From Saccharophagus degradans 2-40 (lineage in GTDB: Bacteria > Pseudomonadota > Gammaproteobacteria > Pseudomonadales > Cellvibrionaceae), in assembly GCF_000013665.1 (NCBI RefSeq), contig NC_007912.1:2838501-2902500 (forward strand): a stretch of 64,000 bases of DNA, in the 5' to 3' direction. The notes beneath the pieces were generated by a model that was given only the letters and a program-made list of their open reading frames with translations, made no database searches and was not told the origin of the DNA. The number at the start of each line of letters is the position of its first letter. Positions within the stretch are counted from its first letter, which is position 1. Positions 29,565 through 39,737 of this stretch are shown piece after piece. The position numbers were made by a program, and so were the translations under genes.

Positions 29565-32028
29565 TTGTAAAGATAGCTGGGCAAGCCACCACATAAGAGT
29601 CTACCTCTAAGCTGACTGTGCCAGAGGTAATAGCAAAACCAGTATTCTCTTTGTTTAGCAAGTAAAGGTTATTCGCGCGGAAACTTGGCAACCAACGCTG
29701 TAAAAAGCCTTCAGTAGTCACACCACCATACACAAAGCTATCCACAGCTGTGCTGCAACGGCTAGTAAAGCCCCTCACAGGTCGAGCAAACAACTCGGGC
29801 ATGCCCACGTTTTGAATACGCACAAACCCTTCAGCATCCCTTACAAAGTTCCAACGCTGGGTGGCACTGCTATCGCAGGCAAGTATTTTCACGTACTGAA
29901 CGGTTTCGAACTCTTCGAAACCTAAACACTGGTCTGCCACATCTGCAGTGCGAATTTCAAATACTGGGCTTGCAAGGCTTGAGGTATTGATTGCATCACC
30001 TACATAAGCCACGGGTAATTCACCGTCGCGAGTGTTGTTTGCAACAAATACTGTAATTTCTGCACCTGCAGTTACTGCAGGAACATCCAAACCATTTAGC
30101 AACAGAATATTATCGTTTACCTTAGTATTCACACCCCAGCTGTCGGTATGCCAATCGGCGCTTGCATCCTGCACTTCTATTACTGATGCCAAGTTGGCAT
30201 CTGCGGTATGGGTGAAGGTATTAAACCGCACAACTGAGTCGTTACCTTGCACAAGCACCAAGCTATCGGCACTGGCTTCACCACTCAAACTGCCCGAATT
30301 AAAGAAGTTATATTCAATCAACGTGCCTTCAGCACCTTCGTTCACTTCTACAGATTCAGCCGCAACAGTAGAAGAAAAGGTGTTGCTGCGAATAGTATTG
30401 TTTAAATCCGCTTCGCTATACACACCCGCACCACCAGGTGCCGACAGCCACTGCTCGCTATCCGAGCCAACCACAATGGCTTCACCGCCAGTAGTAGCAA
30501 AACGCGAACTCTGAATAAAGTTATTGGAGCTACCATTGCGCAACACTACGCCCTGCCCGCCAATGGCTTTAACATCCAAACCAAACAGCTCGTTATTGGA
30601 AGCTGCATCCAAAACAATACCGGTCTGGGCGTTAGTGATAGCAATGTTAGATACAAACCAATAATCGCCTTCGAGCTGTAGCACACTGTTTAACGCAGTA
30701 TCTGCCCCCGACAAAATAGAGCCTGAACCTTGCCCTACCAAGCGGATAAGATTGTCTGCTGTGCCCGATTGAGCAGAATAGAAATGTGCGCTTAAGTTAC
30801 CGCTGGCCGCCTCAGACACCACACCGGTGTATGTGCCAGCCGCCACGCGAATCTCATCGCGCGGAGCTGCATTTTTTAATGCTTCTTGTAACTCTTCAGC
30901 AGTACTTACATTCACTATATTACGGCTAATACGATTAATACTTAGGTTGTACTCAACTGTTTCGGTACCGTCGGTCGACGTTGTTTCTAAAACGTAGCTA
31001 TTAATCCCCTCTTCTAGGGTCAACTCAATTGGGCTATTAAGTGGCTGATCATCGCCATCTGGGGTAGTGCCATCTTCGGCCACCTTGGCTAACGTCATGG
31101 TAATGCCATCTATTTCTGGCACTGCAGTAAGCGTAACAACTTGATTGTCATAGCTCACCACAGCCCCATAGGAAAAAGTGCCACACTCAAAATTGATGGT
31201 TGAGTCAGATAGCTGCAGGTCGATTAAGCGCGCGTTAGCAGCCCTTGTTTCGTCACTCATTGTTGCCCGAGTAAAGGTAAAGCTGTAGTTCTCTGTGTTG
31301 GCGCCATCTTCGGAAGTAACTGCAATTTCTACAGTGTTATCGCCTTCTACAATAGCAAAGTCACGCGATTCTAAATGTCCAATAGCTTCGCCATTAATAG
31401 TGGCAGTAGAAAGACGCTGATTGGTAAGTAATCGAGTACGCAACGAACACGCAGTTGAATTAACACTCGCAGTATATTCTTTAGTGGCACTATTAAAGGT
31501 AGGGGTATAGGGCTGTATAAAACTAGTAGTAGAGAGAGAGGCATCGAACTTATTATAAAAAACAATACCATTTAGCTTCGCTTCGCTACTCACGCGGTGA
31601 AAAGTAACAGTGTAAGTTACCGCAACGGTCGTCTCACTAGAACGAACACGAATGGAGAGGACATTGTCGCCCTCATCTAAATTAATTGTAGTGGCCTCGC
31701 CCGAAACAAGTTCGGTACCGGCAAAAGTGCCAGTAGGATTCGCTACCGATCGCAATGTATAGGTTAAGGTAGCACCCTCTTGGGCTGTAGCGGTGAACAC
31801 TGCGGTTTCTACTGGTTGATCTACGTTTACCGTGTAACCTGCGCGTTTATCCGACTCAAAAGCAATATCGTGCCCTTCTATAGTTAAAGCCGTTAGCTTC
31901 AAATCTGGCACTGTTGTTTCGCCAGTTGCATTACTGCCACCACCACAAGCACTTAAAATACATGCAGATAATAAGGCTAGACAGATAAGAACAAGGCTCC
32001 TGCCTTGAATTGACTTTATTCGGGACAT
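29530..32028 (-). CDS. Large surface lipoprotein: cadherin-like modules, parallel beta-helix, ricin-like tail
   Basis: 832-residue lipoprotein. The lipobox ILSAC ends at C28, followed by GGGSN with no retention Asp. Residues about 40-360 are repeated beta-sandwich modules of the cadherin-like kind (each ending in YTVTFHR, YSFTFTR or YNLSINR). Residues about 370-640 look like a right-handed beta-helix of the pectate lyase/chondroitinase B sort, opening with VSTAEELQEAL and DEIRVAAGTYTG. The last 160 residues contain QRWNF, QRWLP and NQRLTL, which resemble the QxW repeats of a ricin-type lectin. This suggests a cell-surface polysaccharide-binding or -degrading protein. I see no certain catalytic Lys/Arg pair, so enzyme activity is inference. 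Confidence 0.7.
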   Translation of the reverse strand: MSRIKSIQGRSLVLICLALLSACILSACGGGSNATGETTVPDLKLTALTIEGHDIAFESDKRAGYTVNVDQPVETAVFTATAQEGATLTYTLRSVANPTGTFAGTELVSGEATTINLDEGDNVLSIRVRSSETTVAVTYTVTFHRVSSEAKLNGIVFYNKFDASLSTTSFIQPYTPTFNSATKEYTASVNSTACSLRTRLLTNQRLSTATINGEAIGHLESRDFAIVEGDNTVEIAVTSEDGANTENYSFTFTRATMSDETRAANARLIDLQLSDSTINFECGTFSYGAVVSYDNQVVTLTAVPEIDGITMTLAKVAEDGTTPDGDDQPLNSPIELTLEEGINSYVLETTSTDGTETVEYNLSINRISRNIVNVSTAEELQEALKNAAPRDEIRVAAGTYTGVVSEAASGNLSAHFYSAQSGTADNLIRLVGQGSGSILSGADTALNSVLQLEGDYWFVSNIAITNAQTGIVLDAASNNELFGLDVKAIGGQGVVLRNGSSNNFIQSSRFATTGGEAIVVGSDSEQWLSAPGGAGVYSEADLNNTIRSNTFSSTVAAESVEVNEGAEGTLIEYNFFNSGSLSGEASADSLVLVQGNDSVVRFNTFTHTADANLASVIEVQDASADWHTDSWGVNTKVNDNILLLNGLDVPAVTAGAEITVFVANNTRDGELPVAYVGDAINTSSLASPVFEIRTADVADQCLGFEEFETVQYVKILACDSSATQRWNFVRDAEGFVRIQNVGMPELFARPVRGFTSRCSTAVDSFVYGGVTTEGFLQRWLPSFRANNLYLLNKENTGFAITSGTVSLEVDSYVVACPAIFTTNQRLTLVEVE

Positions 32029-32684
32029 TATATTTTTATACCTAACGTAAGATTCACGATTAATTGCAGGTTAAGGCCAACAAGCCTTAGCCACAGCAGA
32101 GCATTTTTTGACCACTTCCAGAGCCATTTTCAGCCCCCGCCATCGGGCGACCAAGGTACTAGCATTCGCGGGTGTAGTAAAGGGAAAAGCCCTCGTTATA
32201 GGCCGCCATACACGGGCAAAAGTACACGTTAAAACGCCATTTTTAGCCAACATCTATGGTAACGGTAAACTGCGTGCAGCATTACAAACACCCTCTGAAT
32301 GCCCAGCGTCTGAATAGGCAGTATTAGCACTACAGAGCACTTCCTCTACCAATACACTATAAACGCATACAACCACACAGAGTAACACCAACGTAAAGCG
32401 CTAGCTGTAATCCAGACACCAGTCTTTTTCTTTATTAAATTCAATAACTTACAGCTGCCACATTTCGCCACAATTGGGCACTATTGATCACCGCTAAAGC
32501 GTGATCCACGTCGCCCGTCCCTACCCCCGCATTGATACAGTAATTACACGTAACGCAATTCACGGCTAAGTATTAGCCCGCTGCGTAACTAAAAGACGCC
32601 TACGACAAGTATCAGCTAACAGCATCAACCGGCAATAACCAAGGCGTCGCTTTACTACAAACTTTTACACTTAGGGTGATAAAT
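32029..32684. other. Intergenic region, no gene supported
   Basis: 656 bases between the divergent lipoprotein and membrane protein genes. There are short open frames on both strands around 32071-32317, but they lack a plausible start context. An imperfect inverted repeat (ATCAC ... GTGAT) lies at 32487-32505. It must contain both promoters; no confident box seen. Confidence 0.45.
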
Positions 32685-34160
32685 ATGAACAGCTTCGCCA
32701 ACTTAGTTAGCTCCCTCTCACCACTCACCTTATTCATTGTGGTGATAGGCGCTATTGTTGTACTTTTTCTCGCACGCGAAAGCGCCCACGCTGCTATTAA
32801 CAGCCTTTTTCGGGCTGTGTACCGCTCACTTAGGCTGGCGGCAACAAGTCTTCGACAAGCAGCCAATCAATTACGTTCCCGCAACCGCGATGTTTTGTTA
32901 CACCATGGTCGGCTGCAAGTGGAGCACGACCTAGCCAAAGAGTTTGCTGAAATATCCAGTTTTGTGCAGCGCGATCTTGGCGGGTACCCGCACATACAAA
33001 ATCAAATTCAACAGCAAATCACGTTAATACAAGACGACTACGAACGCAGCGGACAGGTGGCTGCCCCCCTACCAGAGTGGGTAGAAGCCGTAGAGGCCGT
33101 TGCAAAATTACGTAAACAGGGCACCACCACTAACATCAACACATCCATTTTGGAACAAATACACAATGCCGCCGAGCTCCAGCATAAGGAAAACTTAAAG
33201 CAGGTAAGAGAACTCTCTACTGAACGCCACAAAATTTTACGTGGCATGACAGCATCTTGGCGCAAGCTAGTGGGCAGCGTAGATAGCACTGGGGCGAGCC
33301 TCAAAGAAATTGTACGCAGAAGTGAACGAATCGATTCACACATGCAACGCTTTAACGCCATAGTGGATGCCACCCCCGCTGCCGAACGCGCTTTATTCAA
33401 CTCGGCACTATGCCAATTTGCCATTGCCGCACTGGTAACCGCTATCGCAATTGGCGGTGCGTTTTTTAACTTTCACCTTATAGCCTTGCCCATGTCAGAA
33501 ATGGTGGGTTCGCTTCACCGTGTAGCGGGTATACGCGTAGCCGACATAGCAGCATTGGTGATTATTTGCCTTGAAGTAACAGCCGGTATCTTTCTATTAG
33601 AAAGCCTGCGCATAACTCGCCTCTTTCCCCTTATTGGGTCGATGGACAACCGCATGCGCCGACTCATTATGGCTGGCGCCGCCGCCACACTAATTATTCT
33701 TGCGGGTACCGAGGCGGCGCTGGCATTTATGCGAGATCAAATAGCGGGCGATATGGCCTCGTTACGCGCTTCGCTAGCTGGAGGAGAAACCTTAGCCGCA
33801 CAAGAAGGTATAAACAGTTGGATACCCCTCGGCGCAAATATGATATTGGGCTTTATATTACCCTTGGCGCTCACCATGGCTGCAATCCCGCTGGAGTACT
33901 TATTACAAACTGGGCGCAGTGTGTTTGGTTCGCTTTTAGAGTGGGGTTTACGCTCGCTGGCTACGGTTATACGTATGCTTGCAGGAATAAGCATGCAAAT
34001 AAGCAAACTGATTACTGCGCTTTACGACCTCGTTATAGCACTACCTATATGGATAGAAGCCAACATTAAAAAAATGCATTTCTCTCCCAAACAAAACACG
34101 GATGCCGAATGGCACACGCACGATACAACACCAGCCAATCCACTAAGCGCAAAGGAGTAA
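32685..34160 (+). CDS. Multi-pass membrane protein of unknown function (partner of VWA lipoprotein)
   Basis: 491-residue inner-membrane protein I do not recognise. One helix at about 14-30, a long Arg/Gln-rich coiled-coil-like cytoplasmic or periplasmic region (about 35-235, with RLAATSLRQAANQLRSRNR), then four helices (about 243-268, 286-308, 326-348, 380-405) and a C-terminal region with weakly hydrophobic helices. The ATG at 32685 is chosen because AGGGTGA sits 5-6 bases upstream; a GTG nine bases earlier overlaps that site. It is 4 bases from the next gene, so the two products probably act together. Confidence 0.75.
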   Translation: MNSFANLVSSLSPLTLFIVVIGAIVVLFLARESAHAAINSLFRAVYRSLRLAATSLRQAANQLRSRNRDVLLHHGRLQVEHDLAKEFAEISSFVQRDLGGYPHIQNQIQQQITLIQDDYERSGQVAAPLPEWVEAVEAVAKLRKQGTTTNINTSILEQIHNAAELQHKENLKQVRELSTERHKILRGMTASWRKLVGSVDSTGASLKEIVRRSERIDSHMQRFNAIVDATPAAERALFNSALCQFAIAALVTAIAIGGAFFNFHLIALPMSEMVGSLHRVAGIRVADIAALVIICLEVTAGIFLLESLRITRLFPLIGSMDNRMRRLIMAGAAATLIILAGTEAALAFMRDQIAGDMASLRASLAGGETLAAQEGINSWIPLGANMILGFILPLALTMAAIPLEYLLQTGRSVFGSLLEWGLRSLATVIRMLAGISMQISKLITALYDLVIALPIWIEANIKKMHFSPKQNTDAEWHTHDTTPANPLSAKE

Positions 34161-34164
34161 CACC

Positions 34165-34812
34165 ATGAAAACGCTATTAATCCCCCTGTTATTTTGCCTT
34201 AGCTTGTTAGGCTGTAGCCAAGAAACGCCCCAAAACTATAGCAAAGGAGTTTACCTGCTATTGGATACATCGGGCACCTATACGCAAGAGCTTCAAAAGG
34301 CTCGCCAATTAATTAACATCATTTTGGCAGACTTAGAACCCGGCGACACCTTTGCAGTAGCAAGAATAGACAGCGGAAGTTTTAGCGAAAAAGACATAGT
34401 AGCTAAAATAGTCGTAGATGGGCGCCCTTCTATGGCCACCAAACAAAAACGTGAGTTTGCCAAAAACATAGAGACATTTGTAAACACCATTACTAGCAGC
34501 GCCTACACCGATATTTCTGGCGGCTTATTGCAAGCGGTGGAATATTTAAATGAGGCCAATGTAGGTAAAAAAACCATCATGATCTATTCCGATTTAAAAG
34601 AAGAGCTACCCAAGGGCTTTGTGCGCAATTTTGATATTCAAATGGACGGCTTTAACGTAATTGCTCTCAACGTGACTAAGCTGCGTGCAGATAACCAAAA
34701 CCCACAGGAGTATCTAGACCGGTTAGCCACATGGAACGATAAAATAGCCGGTGGCGGCGGTCATTGGGCTGTAGTGAACGACTTAGACAAACCTGAAGCC
34801 ATATCACTATAA
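34165..34812 (+). CDS. VWA-domain lipoprotein
   Basis: 215-residue lipoprotein: lipobox SLLGC with C17, then a von Willebrand A domain. The metal site (MIDAS) is D34-T-S-G-T in YLLLDTSGT, with the Thr of AYTDISGG (about 113) and the Asp of IYSDLKEE (about 140) as the further ligands. VWA domains bind partner proteins through a divalent metal. It follows the membrane protein after 4 bases, with AAGGAG overlapping the previous stop. No chaperone-type AAA+ gene is nearby, so this is not the usual MoxR-VWA arrangement. Confidence 0.8.
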   Translation: MKTLLIPLLFCLSLLGCSQETPQNYSKGVYLLLDTSGTYTQELQKARQLINIILADLEPGDTFAVARIDSGSFSEKDIVAKIVVDGRPSMATKQKREFAKNIETFVNTITSSAYTDISGGLLQAVEYLNEANVGKKTIMIYSDLKEELPKGFVRNFDIQMDGFNVIALNVTKLRADNQNPQEYLDRLATWNDKIAGGGGHWAVVNDLDKPEAISL

Positions 34813-35053
34813 CTCACCCTTTAATTAACTCTCCTAGCGGCAGGCTTACCCTACCTGCCGTTGCCCTGTTCCTGTCATCCTCCCATCCGCTGCCGATTGC
34901 TTTCCCATCACCTACTTATCGCCCCCGTCCACCAACTTAATAAAACCAAAGCCGCTCAACTACGCGCACCAATAAAACGCTTTTAAATATTTATGGGGGT
35001 TAAATAGGCGCATACAAATTTCAATAATAAAACAAAAACACGCGAAGTAATTT

Positions 35054-35101
35054 TTTGGTGCACCAAATGATATTAATAGTGCACCAAAGCTATACACCAA
35101 A
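35054..35101. promoter_or_regulatory. Candidate NtrC-type activator sites upstream of nrtA
   Basis: A 14-base palindrome TTTGGTGCACCAAA (35054-35067) is followed by a second GTGCACCAAA exactly 21 bases downstream (35079-35088), and a weaker ACACCAAAA at 35094. TGCACCA is the half-site of NtrC binding sites. The block lies about 175-210 bases before the sigma-54 promoter, a normal enhancer distance. The half-site spacing is not the classical 17-base NtrC palindrome, so another activator is possible. The rest of 34813-35261 shows no gene. Confidence 0.45.
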
Positions 35102-35261
35102 ATGGATCAAATTTGCATCCTATTACACCCCACTTTAGCTCATCACTCCCTAGATGAGTGCACGGCGCATTTTTCCACTCCACCCCAGCAAGGCGCCAAA
35201 TACCGCTGCAACCACCTGATTTATATGGGTTTTATTTTATTTATTACTTATTTTCAAAAAC

Positions 35262-35276
35262 TGGCAAGCCTTTTGC
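35262..35276 (+). promoter_or_regulatory. Sigma-54 promoter of the nrt operon
   Basis: TGGCAAGCCTTTTGC: GG at -24 and GC at -12 with the invariant spacing, compared with consensus TGGCAC-N5-TTGC. It is 80 bases before the nrtA start. The leader holds a perfect palindrome (TCGCTGCGCAGCGA, 35304-35317) that could form a short hairpin. Confidence 0.72.
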
Positions 35277-35356
35277 GATACCCATAGCAACACTAATCGT
35301 GTCTCGCTGCGCAGCGAAATAAAAACTTTTTACCATCACCATTTTGGAGCGAACTT

Positions 35357-36769
35357 ATGTTTAAAACTTTGCAACACGCAAGTCGAAAATTAAGCCCCAC
35401 ATTTTCGAGCGTAAAAAAACTAGCTGCGCCATTTGCACTACTTATGGCATCCAGTGCCTACGCAGAAATGTTAGACGTAGAAAAAGATGAATTAACATTT
35501 GGCTTTATTAAACTAACCGATATGGCACCACTGGCCATTGCAGCGGAAAAAGGCTTTTTTGAAGACGAAGGCTTATTCGTTAAATTAGAAGCGCAAGCAA
35601 ACTGGAAAGTATTATTAGACGGCGTTATTGACGGCAAACTCGATGGCGCGCACATGCTAGCAGGACAACCACTAGGTGCAACTATCGGCTACGGTACCTC
35701 AGCACATATCGTTACCGCCTTTAGTATGGATTTAAATGGCAATGGCATTACAGTTTCCAACGAAATTTGGGAACAAATGAAAGGCAATATCCCTCACGAA
35801 AACGGCAAACCTGTTCACCCAATTAGCGCGAGTGCATTAAAACCCGTTATCGAAAAATATCGCAACGAAGGCAAACCCTTCAACATGGGCATGGTGTTTC
35901 CTGTATCTACCCATAACTACGAATTGCGCTACTGGCTAGCAGCAGGCGGCATAAACCCGGGCTACTACGGCCCAGGTGCATCAGGTAATGTTGGTCAAAT
36001 TGCAGGCGACACGCTGCTTTCTGTAACTCCTCCACCGCAAATGCCAGCCACAATGGAAGCCGGCACCATTTATGGCTACTGCGTAGGCGAACCTTGGAAC
36101 CAACAGGCTGTATTTAAAGGTATTGGCGTACCGGTAATTACCGATTACGAAATTTGGAAAAACAATCCAGAAAAAGTATTTGGGGTTAACTCAAAATGGG
36201 CAGAAGAAAATCCACAAACTCACCTAGCTGTTGTTAAAGCACTTATTCGCGCAGCGATTTGGTTGGATGAGAACAACAACGCCAACCGCAAAGAAGCCGT
36301 AAAAATTCTTTCTAACCCTAACTACGTAGGTGCAGACTACGAAGTTATTGCCAACTCTATGACCGGTACTTTCGAGTACGAAAAAGGCGATAAACGCGAA
36401 GTGCCAGACTTCAACGTATTCTTCCGCTACTTCGCAAACTACCCCTACTACTCAGATGCTATTTGGTACCTCACTCAAATGCGTCGCTGGGGCCAAATTG
36501 CTGAAGATAAACCAGATTCTTGGTACCACGAAACCGCCAAAAAAGTATACAAGCCAGACGTATACCTAGAAGCAGCCAAACTTTTAGTTGCTGAAGGTAA
36601 AGCCAAAAAAGAGGACTTCCCTTTCGATACCGACGGCTACCGCGCACCACAAGCTGAATTTATCGACAACATTACCTTCGACGGTCGCGAGCCAAATGCT
36701 TACTTAGCCAAACTACCCATTGGCTTAAAAGCAGGCGAAAAAGTAACAAGCGCTGGTGTAACCAAATAA
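35357..36769 (+). CDS. nrtA: Nitrate-type ABC transporter substrate-binding protein
   Basis: Periplasmic binding protein of the NrtA/CmpA/NasF class, which binds nitrate, nitrite, bicarbonate or cyanate. Sec signal peptide with cleavage near residue 36 (…SSAYA). The mature part opens with the family pattern [21 protein letters not shown] (shown here in part: LTDMAPLA) and includes [21 protein letters not shown] and the C-terminal [10 protein letters not shown]. 470 residues, the longer NrtA size. Nitrate is inferred from the sigma-54 promoter and the narK genes in the same window. First gene of the operon. Confidence 0.92.
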   Translation: MFKTLQHASRKLSPTFSSVKKLAAPFALLMASSAYAEMLDVEKDELTFGFIKLTDMAPLAIAAEKGFFEDEGLFVKLEAQANWKVLLDGVIDGKLDGAHMLAGQPLGATIGYGTSAHIVTAFSMDLNGNGITVSNEIWEQMKGNIPHENGKPVHPISASALKPVIEKYRNEGKPFNMGMVFPVSTHNYELRYWLAAGGINPGYYGPGASGNVGQIAGDTLLSVTPPPQMPATMEAGTIYGYCVGEPWNQQAVFKGIGVPVITDYEIWKNNPEKVFGVNSKWAEENPQTHLAVVKALIRAAIWLDENNNANRKEAVKILSNPNYVGADYEVIANSMTGTFEYEKGDKREVPDFNVFFRYFANYPYYSDAIWYLTQMRRWGQIAEDKPDSWYHETAKKVYKPDVYLEAAKLLVAEGKAKKEDFPFDTDGYRAPQAEFIDNITFDGREPNAYLAKLPIGLKAGEKVTSAGVTK

Positions 36770-36788
36770 ATCATTACCGCTAATTAAC

Positions 36789-36825
36789 GGGCAAGGTTCC
36801 CCCTTGCCCTTAACCAAACCTTTTT
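36789..36825 (+). terminator. Hairpin in the nrtA-nrtB gap
   Basis: Eight-pair stem GGGCAAGG/CCTTGCCC with loop TTCCC (36789-36809) and a T5 run 11 bases later. Such hairpins after binding-protein genes usually protect the upstream mRNA or terminate part of the transcripts, giving more binding protein than permease. Confidence 0.55.
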
Positions 36826-36863
36826 AACGAATATTGATACATTTTTCCAAATAGGACAAAGCA

Positions 36864-37877
36864 ATGAACAAAGTAATCAATTTTCTACAGCTATCTGGAT
36901 TAACCTGGTTCGTGCCCATGGTTCGTATTGCAGCTGGAGAAAACCCAAAAACACAAGCCAAAGAATTATGGATGGTAATGGGTATACCTATTGTTGCCTT
37001 TGTCATCTTTTTATTACTGTGGGGCCAATTATCTAGCAAAGTTGTTACTAGCCTTGGCACCGTGCCCGGCCCATCACAAGTTTACACTCAAGCGGTTGCC
37101 CTGTGGGATGACCACAAAGCACAACGTGAAAAAGCAGCGGCTTTTTACGAGCGCCAAGAAAAGCGCAATGCAAAATTAGTAGAAGCGGGTAAACAAGACC
37201 GTGTTAAATGGCGCGATTACACTGGTGCCCCCACCTACTTAGATCAAATTGTTACCAGTATTAAAACCGTATTTATGGGTTTCTTGTTGGCAACCATTGT
37301 CGCGGTACCCCTCGGTATTTTCTGCGGCCTAAGCCCAACCGTTAGCTCTGCATTTAACCCAATTATTCAGCTATTTAAGCCGGTATCACCGCTTGCTTGG
37401 CTCCCCATTGTTACCATGATTGTAAGTGCTACTTATGTTACTTCCGACGATTCATGGTTTACCAAATCATTTTTAAACTCGGCTATTACCGTAACCCTAT
37501 GCTCACTCTGGCCAACGCTTATTAACACTGCGTTAGGTGTGGCGTCTATCGACAAAGACCTAATGAACGTGGGTAAAGTACTGCAACTTGGCTGGTTTAC
37601 TAAAATCACCAAACTCGTTCTACCCTCTTCGCTACCACTTATATTTACCGGTTTGCGCTTGTCTCTTGGTGTGGGCTGGATGGTACTCATCGCCGCAGAA
37701 ATGCTTTCGCAAAACCCAGGCTTAGGAAAGTTTGTGTGGGATGAATTCCAAAACGGTTCTTCTAACTCACTTAGCAAAATTATGGTGGCGGTACTTACCA
37801 TTGGCGTAATTGGCTTCTTATTAGACCGCGTTATGTTCACCTTACAAAACCTATTTACCTTTGGCGAAAAGCGCTAA
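36864..37877 (+). CDS. nrtB: Nitrate-type ABC transporter permease
   Basis: Inner-membrane permease of 337 residues. After an N-terminal helix (about 36-56) and a hydrophilic segment comes the BPD_transp_1 region (about 130-330), with the ATPase-contact loop around [19 protein letters not shown]. The hydrophilic Lys/Glu-rich stretch (about 75-115) is typical of proteobacterial NrtB. 94 bases after nrtA, beyond the hairpin, and 19 bases before the ATPase gene. Confidence 0.92.
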   Translation: MNKVINFLQLSGLTWFVPMVRIAAGENPKTQAKELWMVMGIPIVAFVIFLLLWGQLSSKVVTSLGTVPGPSQVYTQAVALWDDHKAQREKAAAFYERQEKRNAKLVEAGKQDRVKWRDYTGAPTYLDQIVTSIKTVFMGFLLATIVAVPLGIFCGLSPTVSSAFNPIIQLFKPVSPLAWLPIVTMIVSATYVTSDDSWFTKSFLNSAITVTLCSLWPTLINTALGVASIDKDLMNVGKVLQLGWFTKITKLVLPSSLPLIFTGLRLSLGVGWMVLIAAEMLSQNPGLGKFVWDEFQNGSSNSLSKIMVAVLTIGVIGFLLDRVMFTLQNLFTFGEKR

Positions 37878-37896
37878 GTAAAGGACGGAATTAATC

Positions 37897-39660
37897 ATGG
37901 CTTTCTGCGAAATAAAAAATCTGTGTAAAAGCTACGGTGAAGGTAGCAACAAGACTGCTGTTCTAAACGACATAAACCTTTCGATAGAAGAAGGCGAGTT
38001 TGTTGCCATTGTAGGGTTTTCGGGCAGCGGTAAAACCACCTTGGTCTCAGCCTTAGCAGGGCTACTCGAAGGCGATAGCGGCGAAATACTCTTTAAAGGC
38101 AAGCCCGTAACAGGCCCCTCGCCAGAGCGTGGCATTGTATTTCAAAGCTACTCGCTTATGCCTTGGCTTACCGTATTCGACAACATTGCACTTGCAGTGG
38201 ATCAAGTGTTTTGTTCTTGGCCTAAATCAAAGCGCAAGGCCCATGTGCAGAAGTATATTGACATGGTGAGCTTGTCGCACGCTACAGATCGCCGCCCAGC
38301 AGAGCTATCTGGCGGCATGCGTCAAAGGGTATCGGTTGCTCGCGCGCTAGCCATGCAACCAGAAATGCTCCTGCTCGATGAACCGCTTTCTGCACTAGAC
38401 GCCCTAACCCGCGCCAACCTGCAAGATGAGCTAAATATTATTTCGCAGAAAGAAAAGAAAACGATTTTGCTAATTACCAACGATGTGGACGAAGCGATTC
38501 TTCTTGCGGACAGGGTTATACCTTTAAACCCCGGCCCCAAAGCATCGCTTGGCCCAGAGTTTGTAATTAACATACCACGCCCGCGCGATCGCACAGCGAT
38601 GAACCACGATGAAGAATTTAAGTTCCTCCGCAAAGAAATCACCTCCTACCTAATGAAAGTAGGCATGGAGGCAGCAGGCAACGACGACTCGAAAACCCTG
38701 CCAGACTTACAACCCAATACGTCGTTTCCACCTAATGATGCAGCTAAACAAGCGGCGCTCGCTACATCGCCGGCGTTAAATAAATACGTGGAATTTTCGC
38801 AAGTTACAAAAATTTACCCTACTCCCAAAGGGCCATTAACAGTAGTCGATGAGTTCGACCTGAAAATGAAAAAAGGCGAGTTTATATCCCTAATTGATCA
38901 CTCTGGCTGCGGTAAGTCCACGGTACTTTCTATGGTTGCCGGCCTTAATGATATTAGCGGCGGCGGTATCATTTTAGATGGCAAGGAAGTTACTGGCGCT
39001 GGCCCCGATCGCGGCGTTGTGTTCCAAGCCCCGAGTTTATTCCCTTGGCTAACGGCAAAAGAAAACGTAAAACTTGGTGTAGAGCGTGTTTATCCGCACG
39101 GCACCAAAAAAGAACGCGACGAAATAGTTGAATATTACTTATCCCGCGTAGGGCTTGCAGACTCTATGGATAAGAAAGCCGCCGAGCTTTCTAACGGTAT
39201 GAAGCAACGCGTAGGTATTGCCCGCGCATTTGCGCTCTCGCCCAAGCTCCTACTGCTTGACGAACCCTTCGGTATGCTAGATTCACTCACGCGTTGGGAG
39301 CTACAAGAAGTGTTAATGGAGGTATGGAAACGCACTCAAGTTACCGCAATATGCGTAACTCACGATGTCGACGAAGCCATACTGCTAGCTGACCGAGTAG
39401 TAATGATGACTAACGGGCCAAACGCAAAAGTGGGCAAAATTTTAGAGGTAGATTTACCTCGCCCACGCACCCGTAAGCAGTTGCTAGAACACCCTGATTA
39501 CTATCGATTACGCGAAGAACTATTAACTTTCTTAGCCGATTGCGACAAAGAACACGACGATTCAGATACACCAGAACCACAGGAGAAGGAAATTTCACAA
39601 GAAACAGATTCCGCACCTACAGCACAGAGCCAAGAAGACCGCCTTGCTGTAAACGCATAA
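37897..39660 (+). CDS. nrtC: Nitrate-type ABC transporter, double ATP-binding protein
   Basis: Two complete ABC ATPase halves in one chain. Half 1 (about 1-250): Walker [10 protein letters not shown] with K46, signature LSGGMRQRV, Walker B LLLDEP. Half 2 (about 290-530): Walker A SGCGKST with K340, signature LSNGMKQRV, Walker B LLLDEPF. LSNGM is usual in NrtD-type ATPases. In cyanobacteria these are separate proteins (NrtC, NrtD), and NrtC carries a binding-protein-like regulatory domain that is absent here. The tail (540-587) is acidic and low in complexity. The chain supplies both ATPase sites of the transporter. Confidence 0.92.
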   Translation: MAFCEIKNLCKSYGEGSNKTAVLNDINLSIEEGEFVAIVGFSGSGKTTLVSALAGLLEGDSGEILFKGKPVTGPSPERGIVFQSYSLMPWLTVFDNIALAVDQVFCSWPKSKRKAHVQKYIDMVSLSHATDRRPAELSGGMRQRVSVARALAMQPEMLLLDEPLSALDALTRANLQDELNIISQKEKKTILLITNDVDEAILLADRVIPLNPGPKASLGPEFVINIPRPRDRTAMNHDEEFKFLRKEITSYLMKVGMEAAGNDDSKTLPDLQPNTSFPPNDAAKQAALATSPALNKYVEFSQVTKIYPTPKGPLTVVDEFDLKMKKGEFISLIDHSGCGKSTVLSMVAGLNDISGGGIILDGKEVTGAGPDRGVVFQAPSLFPWLTAKENVKLGVERVYPHGTKKERDEIVEYYLSRVGLADSMDKKAAELSNGMKQRVGIARAFALSPKLLLLDEPFGMLDSLTRWELQEVLMEVWKRTQVTAICVTHDVDEAILLADRVVMMTNGPNAKVGKILEVDLPRPRTRKQLLEHPDYYRLREELLTFLADCDKEHDDSDTPEPQEKEISQETDSAPTAQSQEDRLAVNA

Positions 39661-39737
39661 CGATTTAGCTTTTACTTTAATTCTATTTTTTATTTTACAA
39701 CTTAATTAATTTTATTATTTCCATTAGGGGAACCAGT

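Noticed and set aside
32071-32317. Short open frames on both strands in the lipoprotein/membrane protein gap
   Set aside because: No credible start site, no hydrophobic or domain pattern, and they overlap each other on opposite strands.
35102-35287. 61-codon open frame ahead of nrtA
   Set aside because: It covers the sigma-54 promoter, has no ribosome binding site and no protein-like pattern.
39181-39210. Inactivating change in the second ABC signature (LSNGM instead of LSGGQ)
   Set aside because: This form is usual in NrtD-type ATPases and the Walker motifs are intact.
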